From Streptomyces parvus (lineage in GTDB: Bacteria; Actinomycetota; Actinomycetes; Streptomycetales; Streptomycetaceae): 64,000 nucleotides of DNA. The stretch covers positions 496,001 through 560,000 of the forward strand of contig NZ_BMRY01000003.1 of NCBI RefSeq assembly GCF_014648875.1. Direction: 5' to 3'. Below, in pieces: positions 53,333 to 61,792 of the stretch. The notes beneath the pieces were generated by a model. It made no database searches. It had not been told where the DNA came from and saw nothing but the letters and a program-made list of their open reading frames with translations. The stretch's first letter is position 1, and the number at the start of each line of letters is the position of its first letter. The translations under genes were made by a program, and so were the position numbers.

Positions 53333-54934
53333 ATGCGATCAGGGGAGCGTGCGGACGATCTTCTGCGGATGCACCGGCTGGCGCGCACCGGCGGAACGGC
53401 CGAGCTGCTGCGCTGGCTGGCCTGGCGGGCCGAGGGGTGGGCCGGGATCGTCGGGCCGGACGGGACGGTTCTGCACGCCGCGGCCCGTACGGCGGGGGCG
53501 ATGGTCCCCGATGTCGCGGGGCTCGTGGCCGAGAGCGCGAGCGCCCTCGCCGAGCGCGGGGTCCAGGCGTATTCCGTGGACACCGGTGAGCACACCGCCC
53601 TGCTCTTCCCCCTGAGCGGCTTCCCGCAGGGCGGCTTCCCTCAGAGTGGCCTCCCTCAGGGCGGCCTCTCCCCGCATGGCGGCTTCCCGCAGGGCGTCGG
53701 CGACCCCGCCGCTCCCGTGCTGGCCGTCGTCACGCCCCGGCCCGTGGCCGCCGGGCTCGCCACGCTGCTGGCCGATGTCGTCCTGCCGCTCTCCCTGTGC
53801 CTCCAGGCCGAGACGCTGGAGCGCAAGCGCCGCCGGGTGGACCTCGCCGAGTCCCGGAGCCGCGAGGCGGTGCTGCACCTGCTGATGACGGGGCAGCTCT
53901 CCATCGCCCAGCAGGTCGCCGGTGCGCTGCGCCCCCGGCTCCCCGATCCGGTGCGGGTGTGCGTCGTGGAGTGCTCCGGCGACGACCGCGACGAGGTGGC
54001 CCGGGTCTGCGTGGACGCGGACGGCGGGCGTTCCTGGATCGTGCGGTGCCCCGTGTACGCCCGCCACCTCATCCTCGTCATGCCCGCGGAGGACGCGGGG
54101 GAGAAGGCTCCGGAGCCGGGGGCGGCTCCCACGGACGAGACCGTCGCCGCGCGGGTGGGCGACTGCGTGGTGGGCGTCAGCGAGCCCGTGCCGCTGGCCG
54201 ACACCGCGACCGGCTACCGCCAGGCCTTCCACGCCCTGGCCGTCGCCCGCGAACTGCCCACCCGGTACGCCCGGTTCGGGGTCTCGCCGGATCCCGCGCT
54301 CGTCGTCGGACCAGCCGGCCGCCGGTGGGCGGACGAGCTGCTGAACCCGCTCCTGACCCACGTTCCGCGCCGCGCGCAGGACCCCGGCAGCCAGGAGCTG
54401 CTGGCCACGGCCACCTCCTGGCTGGCGTTCTCGTCGCACGCGACCGACCACCTCAAGGTCCACCGCAACACCCTCGCCGCCCGGCTGCGGCTCATCGGCG
54501 AGCTGCTCGGCCTCGATCTGCACCGACTGGCCGACCAGTCGGCCCTCGACCTGGCGCTGCGCGTCCGCGCGACCCCCGCCCCGGCGTGCACCCCCGAGGT
54601 CCCGTCGTCGGCCCCGCCGTTCCCGTACGCCTCCGGTACGTCACAGGCGGCGGGCGGCCTCGACGCGATCCTGTGCCGCCCCGCCGTCCGCGACTGGGCC
54701 GACCAGCAACTGGCCCCCGTCCTGGGCGCCGAGGAGACCCTGCGGACCTGGTTGCGGTGCGAGGGCCGGCTCGGCCCGACCGCCGCCGGGCTCGGCATCT
54801 CCGCCCCCGGGGCCCGCAAGCGCCTCACCCGCCTCGAAACGGTGCTCCAGCGCTCCCTGCTGCGCCCGCCGAGCGCCCGCTACGACCTGTGGCTGGCCTT
54901 GAGGTCCAGGGACCTGGCGGCACCGCGCCACTAG
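53333..54934 (+). CDS. PucR/CdaR-type transcriptional regulator
   Basis: The 533-residue regulator has an N-terminal GAF-like part (about 20-160), a GGDEF-like fold section without GGDEF residues, and a PucR-type helix-turn-helix around KVHRNTLAARLRLIGELLGLDLHRLADQ (about 380-410). A second winged HTH-like segment, GPTAAGLGISAPGARKRLTRLETVLQRSL, ends the protein. A run of GFPQGG-like repeats (about 97-120) interrupts the N-terminal domain. Targets are unknown. ATG 53333 is preferred; a TTG lies one codon before it. Confidence 0.8.
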   Translation: MRSGERADDLLRMHRLARTGGTAELLRWLAWRAEGWAGIVGPDGTVLHAAARTAGAMVPDVAGLVAESASALAERGVQAYSVDTGEHTALLFPLSGFPQGGFPQSGLPQGGLSPHGGFPQGVGDPAAPVLAVVTPRPVAAGLATLLADVVLPLSLCLQAETLERKRRRVDLAESRSREAVLHLLMTGQLSIAQQVAGALRPRLPDPVRVCVVECSGDDRDEVARVCVDADGGRSWIVRCPVYARHLILVMPAEDAGEKAPEPGAAPTDETVAARVGDCVVGVSEPVPLADTATGYRQAFHALAVARELPTRYARFGVSPDPALVVGPAGRRWADELLNPLLTHVPRRAQDPGSQELLATATSWLAFSSHATDHLKVHRNTLAARLRLIGELLGLDLHRLADQSALDLALRVRATPAPACTPEVPSSAPPFPYASGTSQAAGGLDAILCRPAVRDWADQQLAPVLGAEETLRTWLRCEGRLGPTAAGLGISAPGARKRLTRLETVLQRSLLRPPSARYDLWLALRSRDLAAPRH

Positions 54935-55000
54935 TGCTCGTCCGCTCAGGACCCGTTGTTCCTTCGGTTCATGGCGAGCGTCGGCCGGGCTCCGGCACCG

Positions 55001-55948
55001 TCACCCGTCGCGTTCCGGTGCCTTCTTCGCTCCGGGTACGCGGCCCAGCGCCGGCTTCAGGACCGCTGCATGGCGGGCCAGGAAGTCCCACAGCTGGTCG
55101 GCGACCGGCCCGTGCGGACGGTCGCGCCGTCGTGCCGCCGAGAGTTCCTCGACCACACCGGGAAAGTGCTGCCCGGCGATGGAAAGCAGGCTTCCGTTGC
55201 GCAGCTCGGTCTCGATCATGAACCGCGGCACGTGCCCCCACGCCATGCCGTGCAGGATCAGCTCCTTCTTCATGAGATGGTCCGGAACAGAGGTCCGGGG
55301 CGCGCCCTCGATCACGAAATGGCCTTGTTCGGACGGATGCCGCGACGAGTCCCGGACCACGCACTGGGTGAGGGCCTGCATCCGCTGCGGTGTGATGTCG
55401 GTGTCCGGAGGGAAGGGCAGGAAGCCGGGCGCCACGACGGGCACCAGGGCGACGCGGCCGAGGTCGATCCACTCCATCCGTACGTCGCTCTTGGGTACGC
55501 GGTGCACGATGAGGTCGGCTTCGTCCTCCAGCAGCCGCTCCCAGGGGCCGGTGACGGTCTCGAACAGCAGGTGCAGTCGTGTCTGCGGGCGCTGGGCGAA
55601 GAAGTTGCTGAGTATCTCCAGCACCGGGGGAAGCGGACACAGGTCCCCGAGTACCACGCGCAGCTCGGACTCCTCGCCCATCGCCAACTGCGCGGCGTAG
55701 GAGCCCAGTTCCTCGGCCTCGTGCAGCAGTACGCGCACCTTGCGGTGGAAGGCGCGCCCGGCCTCGGTCAGCTGAACCCGATAGCCCGAGCGGTCCAGCA
55801 GGTCCAGTCCCAGCTGGCGCTCCAGCTTGGCGACGGATGCGAACACGGAAGGGTGGGAGCGGTGCAGCAGATCGGCGGCGGCCTGGAAGCCGCCGCCGCG
55901 CACAACGGCGTTGAAGCACTGCAGTTCATGGAGCGTGAAGTTCGACAT
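55001..55948 (-). CDS. LysR-family regulator
   Basis: The 315-residue regulator has the LysR N-terminal winged helix-turn-helix (ELQCFNAVVRGGGFQAAADLLHRSHPSVFASVAKLERQLGLDLLDRSG, about 9-58) and a C-terminal periplasmic-binding-like effector domain. It is divergent from the enol-lactonase-like hydrolase across ~100 bp that contains a perfect 12-bp palindrome, so it probably controls that gene and itself. Confidence 0.92.
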   Translation of the reverse strand: MSNFTLHELQCFNAVVRGGGFQAAADLLHRSHPSVFASVAKLERQLGLDLLDRSGYRVQLTEAGRAFHRKVRVLLHEAEELGSYAAQLAMGEESELRVVLGDLCPLPPVLEILSNFFAQRPQTRLHLLFETVTGPWERLLEDEADLIVHRVPKSDVRMEWIDLGRVALVPVVAPGFLPFPPDTDITPQRMQALTQCVVRDSSRHPSEQGHFVIEGAPRTSVPDHLMKKELILHGMAWGHVPRFMIETELRNGSLLSIAGQHFPGVVEELSAARRRDRPHGPVADQLWDFLARHAAVLKPALGRVPGAKKAPERDG

Positions 55949-55990
55949 TGTCCAGGGAACCTACAGTCTGTGTCCGACCTTTGTCATAGA

Positions 55991-56002
55991 TGTCTGCAGA
56001 CA
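55991..56002. promoter_or_regulatory. Palindrome in the LysR-hydrolase divergent promoter
   Basis: TGTCTGCAGACA is a perfect 12-bp palindrome located between the two divergent starts, a good candidate for the LysR-type operator. Confidence 0.6.
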
Positions 56003-56047
56003 GTGTTCCTAGGCTGAGCGCATCGCCGCTGAATCACTGGAGCTGAC

Positions 56048-56854
56048 ATGACTTCTCGAACCCGTACCGCCATCACCACCGGAGACGGTGTCCGCATCGC
56101 TTACCGCTTCGACGGTGATGAGAACAAGCCCGTGCTGCTGCTTTCGAACTCCATCGGCACCGACCTCCACATGTGGGACGGCCAGGTGCCGGCTCTGACC
56201 GAGCACTTCCGGCTGCTGCGCTACGACGCACGCGGCCACGGCGCTTCCGGTGTCCCGAGCGGCCCGTACTCCATGGACCGGCTGGGGCGTGACGCGGTGG
56301 AACTGCTGGATGCCCTGGGCCTGCAGCGGGTTCACGTGTTGGGCCTGTCGCTGGGGGGAGTGGTCGCGCAGTGGCTGGGGATCCATGTTCCGGAGCGTGT
56401 CGACCGCCTGGTGCTCTCCAACACCGCCGCGTACCTCGGCCCGGCGAATCAGTGGGACCGGCCGATCCTCGAACTGCTGGAAGCCCCCGACATGCAGGGC
56501 ACCGCGGAGACATTCCTGAACAACTGGTTCCCGGCCCACATGCTGCGGGGCGACAACGAGGTCGTCGAGGGTTTCCGCCGTACTCTGCTCGCCACGCGGC
56601 GCGAGGGCGTGGCCGGCAGCTGGGCCGCGGTGCGTGACGTCGACCAGCGCCGCACGGCCGCCCTCATCCAGAACCCGACCTTGGTCATCGCGGGTGAGCA
56701 CGACACCGTCACGTCGGCCGACCACGGCAAGGAGCTCGCCGCGACCGTGCCCGGGGCGCGGCTCACTGTCCTGCCCACGGTGCACATGGCGAACGTCGAA
56801 GGGCAGACGGAGTTCCTGGCGGCTGTGGTGGCGTTCCTTGCCGAAGGGGCGTGA
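56048..56854 (+). CDS. Alpha/beta hydrolase, 3-oxoadipate enol-lactonase-like
   Basis: The 268-residue hydrolase has LLLSNSIGTDLHMWDGQVPALTEHFRLLRYDARGHGASGVP, typical of PcaD-type enol-lactonases, the nucleophile GLSLGG (near 98-103) and the late VHMANVE with the catalytic His. PcaD opens 3-oxoadipate enol-lactone in the beta-ketoadipate route for aromatic degradation. The other pca genes are not adjacent, so a different ester or lactone substrate is possible. LysR control is likely. Confidence 0.85.
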   Translation: MTSRTRTAITTGDGVRIAYRFDGDENKPVLLLSNSIGTDLHMWDGQVPALTEHFRLLRYDARGHGASGVPSGPYSMDRLGRDAVELLDALGLQRVHVLGLSLGGVVAQWLGIHVPERVDRLVLSNTAAYLGPANQWDRPILELLEAPDMQGTAETFLNNWFPAHMLRGDNEVVEGFRRTLLATRREGVAGSWAAVRDVDQRRTAALIQNPTLVIAGEHDTVTSADHGKELAATVPGARLTVLPTVHMANVEGQTEFLAAVVAFLAEGA

Positions 56855-56889
56855 CCTGTGGCGGAACACGACTGCCCGGTGGGAGCGGC

Positions 56890-57891
56890 TTACGCGGGGT
56901 CCGGGCCACAGCACCACCAGCCGCCCCTCCGCCCCTGAGCCAGTTCGCGCCCGAGGGGGGTGAGGGCGTGCACCACCTCGCCGCCCCTGCGCGTACTCGT
57001 GATGAGCTTCGTGGTGCGCAGCACCGACGCGTGTTTGCTCGCCGTCCCGATCGACACACCGATCCGGCGCGCCAGTTCGCCCGTCGAGCAGGGCGAGGAC
57101 AGCGCGCACAGAGCCAAGGCCCGGGTCCGCCCCAGCAGTTCGGGCAGGCCGTCGAGAGGGTCCGCGGACGCGGGGCGGCGGCTCACGGGGTAGACGAGTA
57201 CGGGCGGGAGTTCGGGGTCGATGAGGGTGACGGGACGCTCCGTGCAGAAGAAGGACGGGACCAGCGAGATGCCCCGCCCACCCAGGTGGAGGTCCCCGTC
57301 CCGCGGATAGTCGGCGATCAGCGTGGGCGGCTCCCAGCGGATCGACGGGGAGAGGGCGTTCAGCAACCGCTCGGCTCCGCCCGCCAGCACGTCCCGGCTG
57401 TGGTGGGCGCGGTCGGCGTGCACCACGTCGTCGATCAGGTGGAGCTGCGGGGCGAGGAGTTCGCGGAAGTACGTGAGGAAGGCCCCGTCCAGCTCCTGCC
57501 GGGCCCCGCGCTCGCCCTCCGCGAGCCGCCGGAGCCACGTGGACGGCCTGCGCTGCCCGTAGCATCCGGACAGTTCGGTGCGGAGGCGGGCCGCCGGTGT
57601 GGCGAGCACGAGGTCACGGGCGGCCTCCAAGCCGCCCTTGTGGGGCGGGGTGAGGAAGTCCGGGAAGTCCCCCCGGGGCGGGACCAGTGTCGTGAGCAGC
57701 CGGATCGGGCTCCTGAGGTCGCTGCTCGCCAGCCGCTGCCGTACGTGCCGCAGCCATGGCGCGTACGCGGAGACGGTCGGCCGCCTCTGGAGGATGTGCA
57801 GGCTGTTGACCAGCTCCCACATGGGATCAGGGCGGGGAGCCACCGTGATGCGTGTCAGGTCGTCTGCCGTGAAATGGATACGGAGTGCCAT
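56890..57891 (-). CDS. ArsR-type winged-helix regulator
   Basis: The 333-residue protein has a long N-terminal part of unknown function (about 1-245) and a C-terminal ArsR-like winged helix (LLGRTRALALCALSSPCSTGELARRIGVSIGTASKHASVLRTTKLITSTR, about 255-305). It is much longer than simple ArsR sensors and belongs to the large actinomycete group of HTH proteins with a domain resembling DUF5937. No metal-binding Cys pair is seen. Convergent with the hydrolase gene; divergent from the I36-like gene. Targets unknown. Confidence 0.82.
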   Translation of the reverse strand: MALRIHFTADDLTRITVAPRPDPMWELVNSLHILQRRPTVSAYAPWLRHVRQRLASSDLRSPIRLLTTLVPPRGDFPDFLTPPHKGGLEAARDLVLATPAARLRTELSGCYGQRRPSTWLRRLAEGERGARQELDGAFLTYFRELLAPQLHLIDDVVHADRAHHSRDVLAGGAERLLNALSPSIRWEPPTLIADYPRDGDLHLGGRGISLVPSFFCTERPVTLIDPELPPVLVYPVSRRPASADPLDGLPELLGRTRALALCALSSPCSTGELARRIGVSIGTASKHASVLRTTKLITSTRRGGEVVHALTPLGRELAQGRRGGWWCCGPDPA

Positions 57892-57991
57892 GATTCCCCC
57901 GAAATGGACGCATCCGTTTTCTGTGTGACGAAAACCTTTAGACCCGTTTGCGCGGGCCTCCCCATCATCGAAGCAGCTCGTAAACGAGCGA

Positions 57992-58021
57992 TGAACGAAC
58001 GTCAGGGTGAACGAACGTCAG
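57992..58021 (+). repeat. Two 14-bp direct repeats before the I36-like gene
   Basis: TGAACGAACGTCAG occurs at 57992-58005 and 58008-58021, a 16-bp period. They lie 27-56 bp before the ATG in the divergent promoter region, a likely regulator-binding pair. Confidence 0.65.
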
Positions 58022-58047
58022 AACGACCTGAAGGGGGATGAAGGCAC

Positions 58048-58428
58048 ATGCGTCTGATTCGGGGGACCATCACCAGGACCGCGATGGCGGCCACCGCGCT
58101 CGCCACCGGTGCTGTGCTCACGATGGGCGGAACGGCCCAGGCGGCACAGGCCGCCGGCACGATCCACGGCTGCCCGTCCGGGGCCGTCTGCCTGTACCCG
58201 GGCGCGGGCTGGAACGGTGACAAGCCGAGTCACCGGTTCTACGCGTACGGGGTGCACAAGATCTACGACCAGTACGGCACGAAGCGCTGGTTCAACAACC
58301 AGACCGGCGGCGCCAAGGCGTACCGGTGCAAGGGGTCCAACGGCACCGACTGCGGGGGAAACCAGCGGGCCGGCACGTACTACGACTACAACTTCACGCC
58401 GATCAACTCCGTGAAGCTGGCCCCGTGA
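58048..58428 (+). CDS. Secreted peptidase-inhibitor I36-like protein
   Basis: The 126-residue protein has a signal peptide (about 1-33, cleavage near AQAAQAA) and a mature small domain with CPSGAVCLYPGAGWNG and SHRFYAYGVHKIYDQYGTKRWFNNQTGG, the beta-gamma-crystallin-like pattern of I36 metalloprotease inhibitors from Streptomyces (SMPI type). Two pairs of Cys (CPSGAVC; CKGSNGTDC) can form disulfides. It is probably secreted to control extracellular proteases; inhibition is not shown here. Confidence 0.88.
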   Translation: MRLIRGTITRTAMAATALATGAVLTMGGTAQAAQAAGTIHGCPSGAVCLYPGAGWNGDKPSHRFYAYGVHKIYDQYGTKRWFNNQTGGAKAYRCKGSNGTDCGGNQRAGTYYDYNFTPINSVKLAP

Positions 58429-58457
58429 CTCGGGGCAGGTGACACCGGCCGGGTGGC

Positions 58458-58496
58458 AAGGCGGCGCGGGATCTCCACGAGACCCCGCGCCGCCTT
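58458..58496. terminator. Bidirectional terminator
   Basis: An 18-bp stem with one G-T or mismatch position (58458-58475 with 58479-58496) lies between the I36-like and the convergent FG-GAP gene. Confidence 0.8.
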
Positions 58497-58515
58497 TCCC
58501 GTACGACAGGGCCGA

Positions 58516-59943
58516 CTAATGCCGGTGGTCGCCACCCAGGTACATCCAGTCACCACCGGACAGCCCGAGGGACCCCGGCCCGTAGGACGCCGACGACGTG
58601 TAGAGAGGCAGCCCGGACTTGCCTCCGGGCAGGACCCACACCGCGCCCTGGCCGTTCTCCCGCGCCGCGCCCGCCACGAGGTCGGGCCGCCCGTCCTTGT
58701 TCAGGTCCCCGGCGCTCACCGTCGCGCCGAACCGGTCCCCGGCCTCCACCGCGCCCGGCACCCCGGCGGTGTCCTGCGTGAACACGTAGGAGCCCGCGCC
58801 GAGTTGGCCCGTACGGCGGCCGGGGATGACCACGACGCCCCCGGCGTCCGCCTTCTTGCCGATCGCCTCGCCGGGCGTCCCGACGATGATCTCGGCGGCC
58901 CCGTCCTTGTTCAGGTCGGCCACCGCGACGGACGCCCCGAACGCGTCGCCGCGCTCGCCGCCGCCGGGCACGCCCGCCGTGTCCTGGTGGATGGTCATCG
59001 GCGCCTTGTCGTACGCCACACCCGTCTTCGACCCGAACCACACGTGCACCGCCCCGCCGAGGTGGCCGAGGGGCGCGTCGGGGCGCGGGTCGTCGGGGTC
59101 GCCGAGCACGACGTCTCCGTAACCGTCCCCGTTGACGTCCCCGACCGCCGCGAAGAGACCGTCGCCGCCGTGCAGCCGGTTGATCTCCTCCTCGACGGAG
59201 TTGACGAAGACGGAGCCGCCGCTCTTGTCGTCGGAGCGGCCGCCGACGAGAACGCGGTCGGCCGCCTTGTCGCCGTTCAGGTCCCCGTAGGCGGCGGCGT
59301 TCATGAAGCCGGTCTCGTTGTGGTGGTAGGACGAGGCCACGATCTTGCCGGACCGCTTGAACGGACCGATCAGGCGCGTGGAGTCGTTGCGGTTCACGAT
59401 GATGACCTGCGCCCCGTCGGGCCCGGACCAGGCCGCGACGTCCTGCCCCGCGAGCCCCAGGCTCTCCACCCGTGTCGGCAGCGCGACGCCGGACACCGGG
59501 CCCTTCTTGCCGCCCCACAGGACGGTGACCGCGCCGGCCGACTGCTTGGAGCCGATCTTCTCCTGCGGCGATCCGACGACGATGTCGGCGAACCCGTCCT
59601 TGTCGAGGTCCGCGAGGGCGATCGACGCCCCGAAGGAGTCGCCCTCCTCGGACGCTCCCGGAACGCCGGGCGAGCTCTGCGTGATCACGGCCCGCTTGGC
59701 GGCGGAGACGCCCTTGGCCGACCCGTAGAGGACGACGATCGCCCCGGCGTACATCTTTCCGGCGACGGTGGCGCCGGGCGCCGGGAGGACGATGTCCCCG
59801 TACCCGTCCCCGTTGATGTCGTGCGGGACCGGCAGTGCCGTGGCCCCCGCCGTCCCCCCGGTCAGCGTGGTCGCGGCGACGGTCATCGCGGCGGTCGCGG
59901 CCAGGACGGCGAAACGTCTGGTCCGAGCGGTGTGTCCTGCCAT
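58516..59943 (-). CDS. Secreted FG-GAP repeat protein
   Basis: The 475-residue secreted protein has a signal peptide (MAGHTARTRRFAVLAATAAMTVAATTL) and about six to seven FG-GAP/integrin-alpha-like repeats, each with a calcium loop (DINGDGYGDIVL, DLDKDGFADIVV, DLNGDKAADRVL, DVNGDGYGDVVL, DLNKDGAAEIIV, DLNKDGRPDLVA) and FGASIA/FGASVA strands. It should fold as an extracellular beta-propeller. Role unknown. ATG 59943 directly precedes the signal peptide; longer forms from 60036 are less likely. Confidence 0.85.
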   Translation of the reverse strand: MAGHTARTRRFAVLAATAAMTVAATTLTGGTAGATALPVPHDINGDGYGDIVLPAPGATVAGKMYAGAIVVLYGSAKGVSAAKRAVITQSSPGVPGASEEGDSFGASIALADLDKDGFADIVVGSPQEKIGSKQSAGAVTVLWGGKKGPVSGVALPTRVESLGLAGQDVAAWSGPDGAQVIIVNRNDSTRLIGPFKRSGKIVASSYHHNETGFMNAAAYGDLNGDKAADRVLVGGRSDDKSGGSVFVNSVEEEINRLHGGDGLFAAVGDVNGDGYGDVVLGDPDDPRPDAPLGHLGGAVHVWFGSKTGVAYDKAPMTIHQDTAGVPGGGERGDAFGASVAVADLNKDGAAEIIVGTPGEAIGKKADAGGVVVIPGRRTGQLGAGSYVFTQDTAGVPGAVEAGDRFGATVSAGDLNKDGRPDLVAGAARENGQGAVWVLPGGKSGLPLYTSSASYGPGSLGLSGGDWMYLGGDHRH

Positions 59944-60120
59944 GTGCGTGGTGCCCCCCACCTGTGAGTTGCGTATGTACGGGGGATATTCAGCCATGCG
60001 CCCCCGTACCGCCGTCATGCGGGGCACCCTGGTCACCGTGCGTCACTAGTACAGTGTGTTAGTTTGGGTCGGGAGGTTGAGTAGCACACCGTATTGGTCG
60101 TGATCAGGGAGGGCGTCACC

Positions 60121-60783
60121 ATGGGGCTGAGCTGGAACGACCGACGACTGGAGCGCCGGGTGAAGCCGGGCGACGGGAAGCCGCTGAAGCCCTTCCGCTG
60201 GTGGCAGATGACCCGGCGCTCGCTCCTCTCCATCGCGCTGCCGGTGGGCGGCGGAGGCGGCCTCTCCGCGACGTACACGGTGGAGGTCAAGCACGGCGGC
60301 GACCCCGAGTCGGGCGTGGTCCGGGCCCGGCTGTACCGGGACGGGGCCTGCGAGGCCGAGTCGAAGCTCCCGGCCCGCTTCCCGGTCCCCGGCGGGACGA
60401 TCGAGGTCCGCCGCAGCGAAGTGGGCATGCGCCGCTGCCACTTCGTCGCGGACGACGGGAGCGAGACCCGCCTCGCCCCCGACCCCCGCTCGGCGGAGGG
60501 GCGGCGCATGAACTTCGCCCGCGAGCATCCGGGAGCCAGCGCTCTCATCGGGGCCGTGTCCGTGGTGCTCCTGCTCATCGGGGTCGGCCTCAACCTGCTC
60601 CAGGCCGCACAGCCGATCTCCGAAATCCCGGCCATCGCGGAATCGTTGGGTACCTTCGAGTCGCCGCTACGACTACCGATCTGGCTGAATGTCACGCTCG
60701 GCTTCGGCGCGGCGCTGGGCGCGACCGAACGGGCCATGCGGATGCGCTACCACTGGCTCCTGGACGGCGGAGCCGGTACCTGA
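60121..60783 (+). CDS. Membrane protein with two C-terminal helices, function unknown
   Basis: The 220-residue protein starts with a basic cytosolic part (WNDRRLERRVKPGDGKPLKPFRWW), has a beta-rich middle (YTVEVKHGG to MRRCHFVADDGSETRLAPD) and ends with two membrane helices (ALIGAVSVVLLLIGVGLNLL; LPIWLNVTLGFGAALG). I do not recognise the family. AGGGAGGG lies before ATG 60121. It is convergent with the TetR gene. Confidence 0.68.
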   Translation: MGLSWNDRRLERRVKPGDGKPLKPFRWWQMTRRSLLSIALPVGGGGGLSATYTVEVKHGGDPESGVVRARLYRDGACEAESKLPARFPVPGGTIEVRRSEVGMRRCHFVADDGSETRLAPDPRSAEGRRMNFAREHPGASALIGAVSVVLLLIGVGLNLLQAAQPISEIPAIAESLGTFESPLRLPIWLNVTLGFGAALGATERAMRMRYHWLLDGGAGT

Positions 60784-60836
60784 CGCAGGCTGAGGGCCGC
60801 CTCGGACCCGGTACCTGGCGTACGCAGGGGGTCGCC

Positions 60837-61496
60837 TCAGACCCGGTTGTGGAGGACGAGGTCGACGCCGGTGCGGAGGACGTCCAGCTCGGTGGCGATG
60901 CGCGCGTCCTCGCCCGGCAGCACCTGCTCGATCGCCACGCCGTTGGCCAGCGTCAGCAGGAACCGCGCCCGCCGCGCGGTGTCCCCGGCGGCCAGCGCCC
61001 CCTCCTCGACCAGCACGTTCAGGCACTCCTCGACCCGGCGGGTCACCTCGCGCTGCATCGCCCGGTACTCCGCCCGCATCGCCTGGGTGGGCTCCTGGGC
61101 GATGTACCGCTCGTGCACCGTCAGCCACGCCTCGCGCGCACCCCGCGTGCTGTCCGGCGGTACGAGGAGACCCTGTACGCAGCCGAGCAGGCGGTCACGC
61201 GGAGAGATGGACGTATCGCGGAAGCCGGCCTCCGGCAGGACCAAGTCGAAGACGACCTTCAACATGGCGTCCATGAGCGCGCGTTGCGTGGGGAAGTGGT
61301 GCCGCAGGGACCCCGTGCTCACCCCCGCCCGCTCGGCCACGGCACGCACGCTCAGCGCCGCCCCCGCGCCCTCGCCGAGCATCGTCGAGGCGGCCCACAG
61401 GATCCGGTCCCGACTCTTGAGCCCCTCGGGTGGCGTCGGGTGCGCCGATTCGGGTTCGGGTTCCGGTTCCGCGTCACCAGCACGCTGTACTGCCAT
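60837..61496 (-). CDS. TetR-family regulator
   Basis: The 219-residue regulator has an N-terminal TetR helix-turn-helix (SRDRILWAASTMLGEGAGAALSVRAVAERAGVSTGSLRHHFPTQRALMDAML, about 28-80) and a helical ligand domain. No target is adjacent in a divergent position. ATG 61496 precedes an acidic Glu-Pro tail of ~20 residues before the HTH. The ligand is unknown. Confidence 0.9.
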   Translation of the reverse strand: MAVQRAGDAEPEPEPESAHPTPPEGLKSRDRILWAASTMLGEGAGAALSVRAVAERAGVSTGSLRHHFPTQRALMDAMLKVVFDLVLPEAGFRDTSISPRDRLLGCVQGLLVPPDSTRGAREAWLTVHERYIAQEPTQAMRAEYRAMQREVTRRVEECLNVLVEEGALAAGDTARRARFLLTLANGVAIEQVLPGEDARIATELDVLRTGVDLVLHNRV

Positions 61497-61555
61497 GAAG
61501 CCGACGCTAACACGCCCGCCACCAGCGGATACGTCAGGCCGGAGCCGCGCTCGGC

Positions 61556-61792
61556 TCACTCCGCCCAGGTGACGAACGCCGACCAGGCGTCGGGCGCGAC
61601 GGCGAAGACGGGCCCGTCGGTGACCTTGGAGTCACGGACGTGGACGGAGTGGGGGCAGGTGGCTACCTCGATGCAGTTGCCGCCGCTGTCACTGCTGTAG
61701 GAGGACGTACGCCAGTCGAAGGCGACCTCGATGCAGTCGCCGCCGCTGGAGCTGCTGTAGCTCGACTTGAACCATCGGAGGGTGCTGCTCAT
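61556..61792 (-). CDS. DUF397 protein with duplicated motif
   Basis: The 78-residue protein has the DUF397 core twice: WFKSSYSSSSGGDCIEVAF (about 7-25) and WRTSSYSSDSGGNCIEVAT (about 27-45). The usual tail follows (VHVRDSKVTDGPVFAVAPDAWSAFV). Most members have the motif once. The start overlaps the XRE gene stop by 4 bases (ATGA). In Streptomyces, DUF397 proteins form pairs with Scr1-type XRE regulators, in some cases antitoxin/regulator-like partners; that is known of the family, not shown here. Confidence 0.88.
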   Translation of the reverse strand: MSSTLRWFKSSYSSSSGGDCIEVAFDWRTSSYSSDSGGNCIEVATCPHSVHVRDSKVTDGPVFAVAPDAWSAFVTWAE

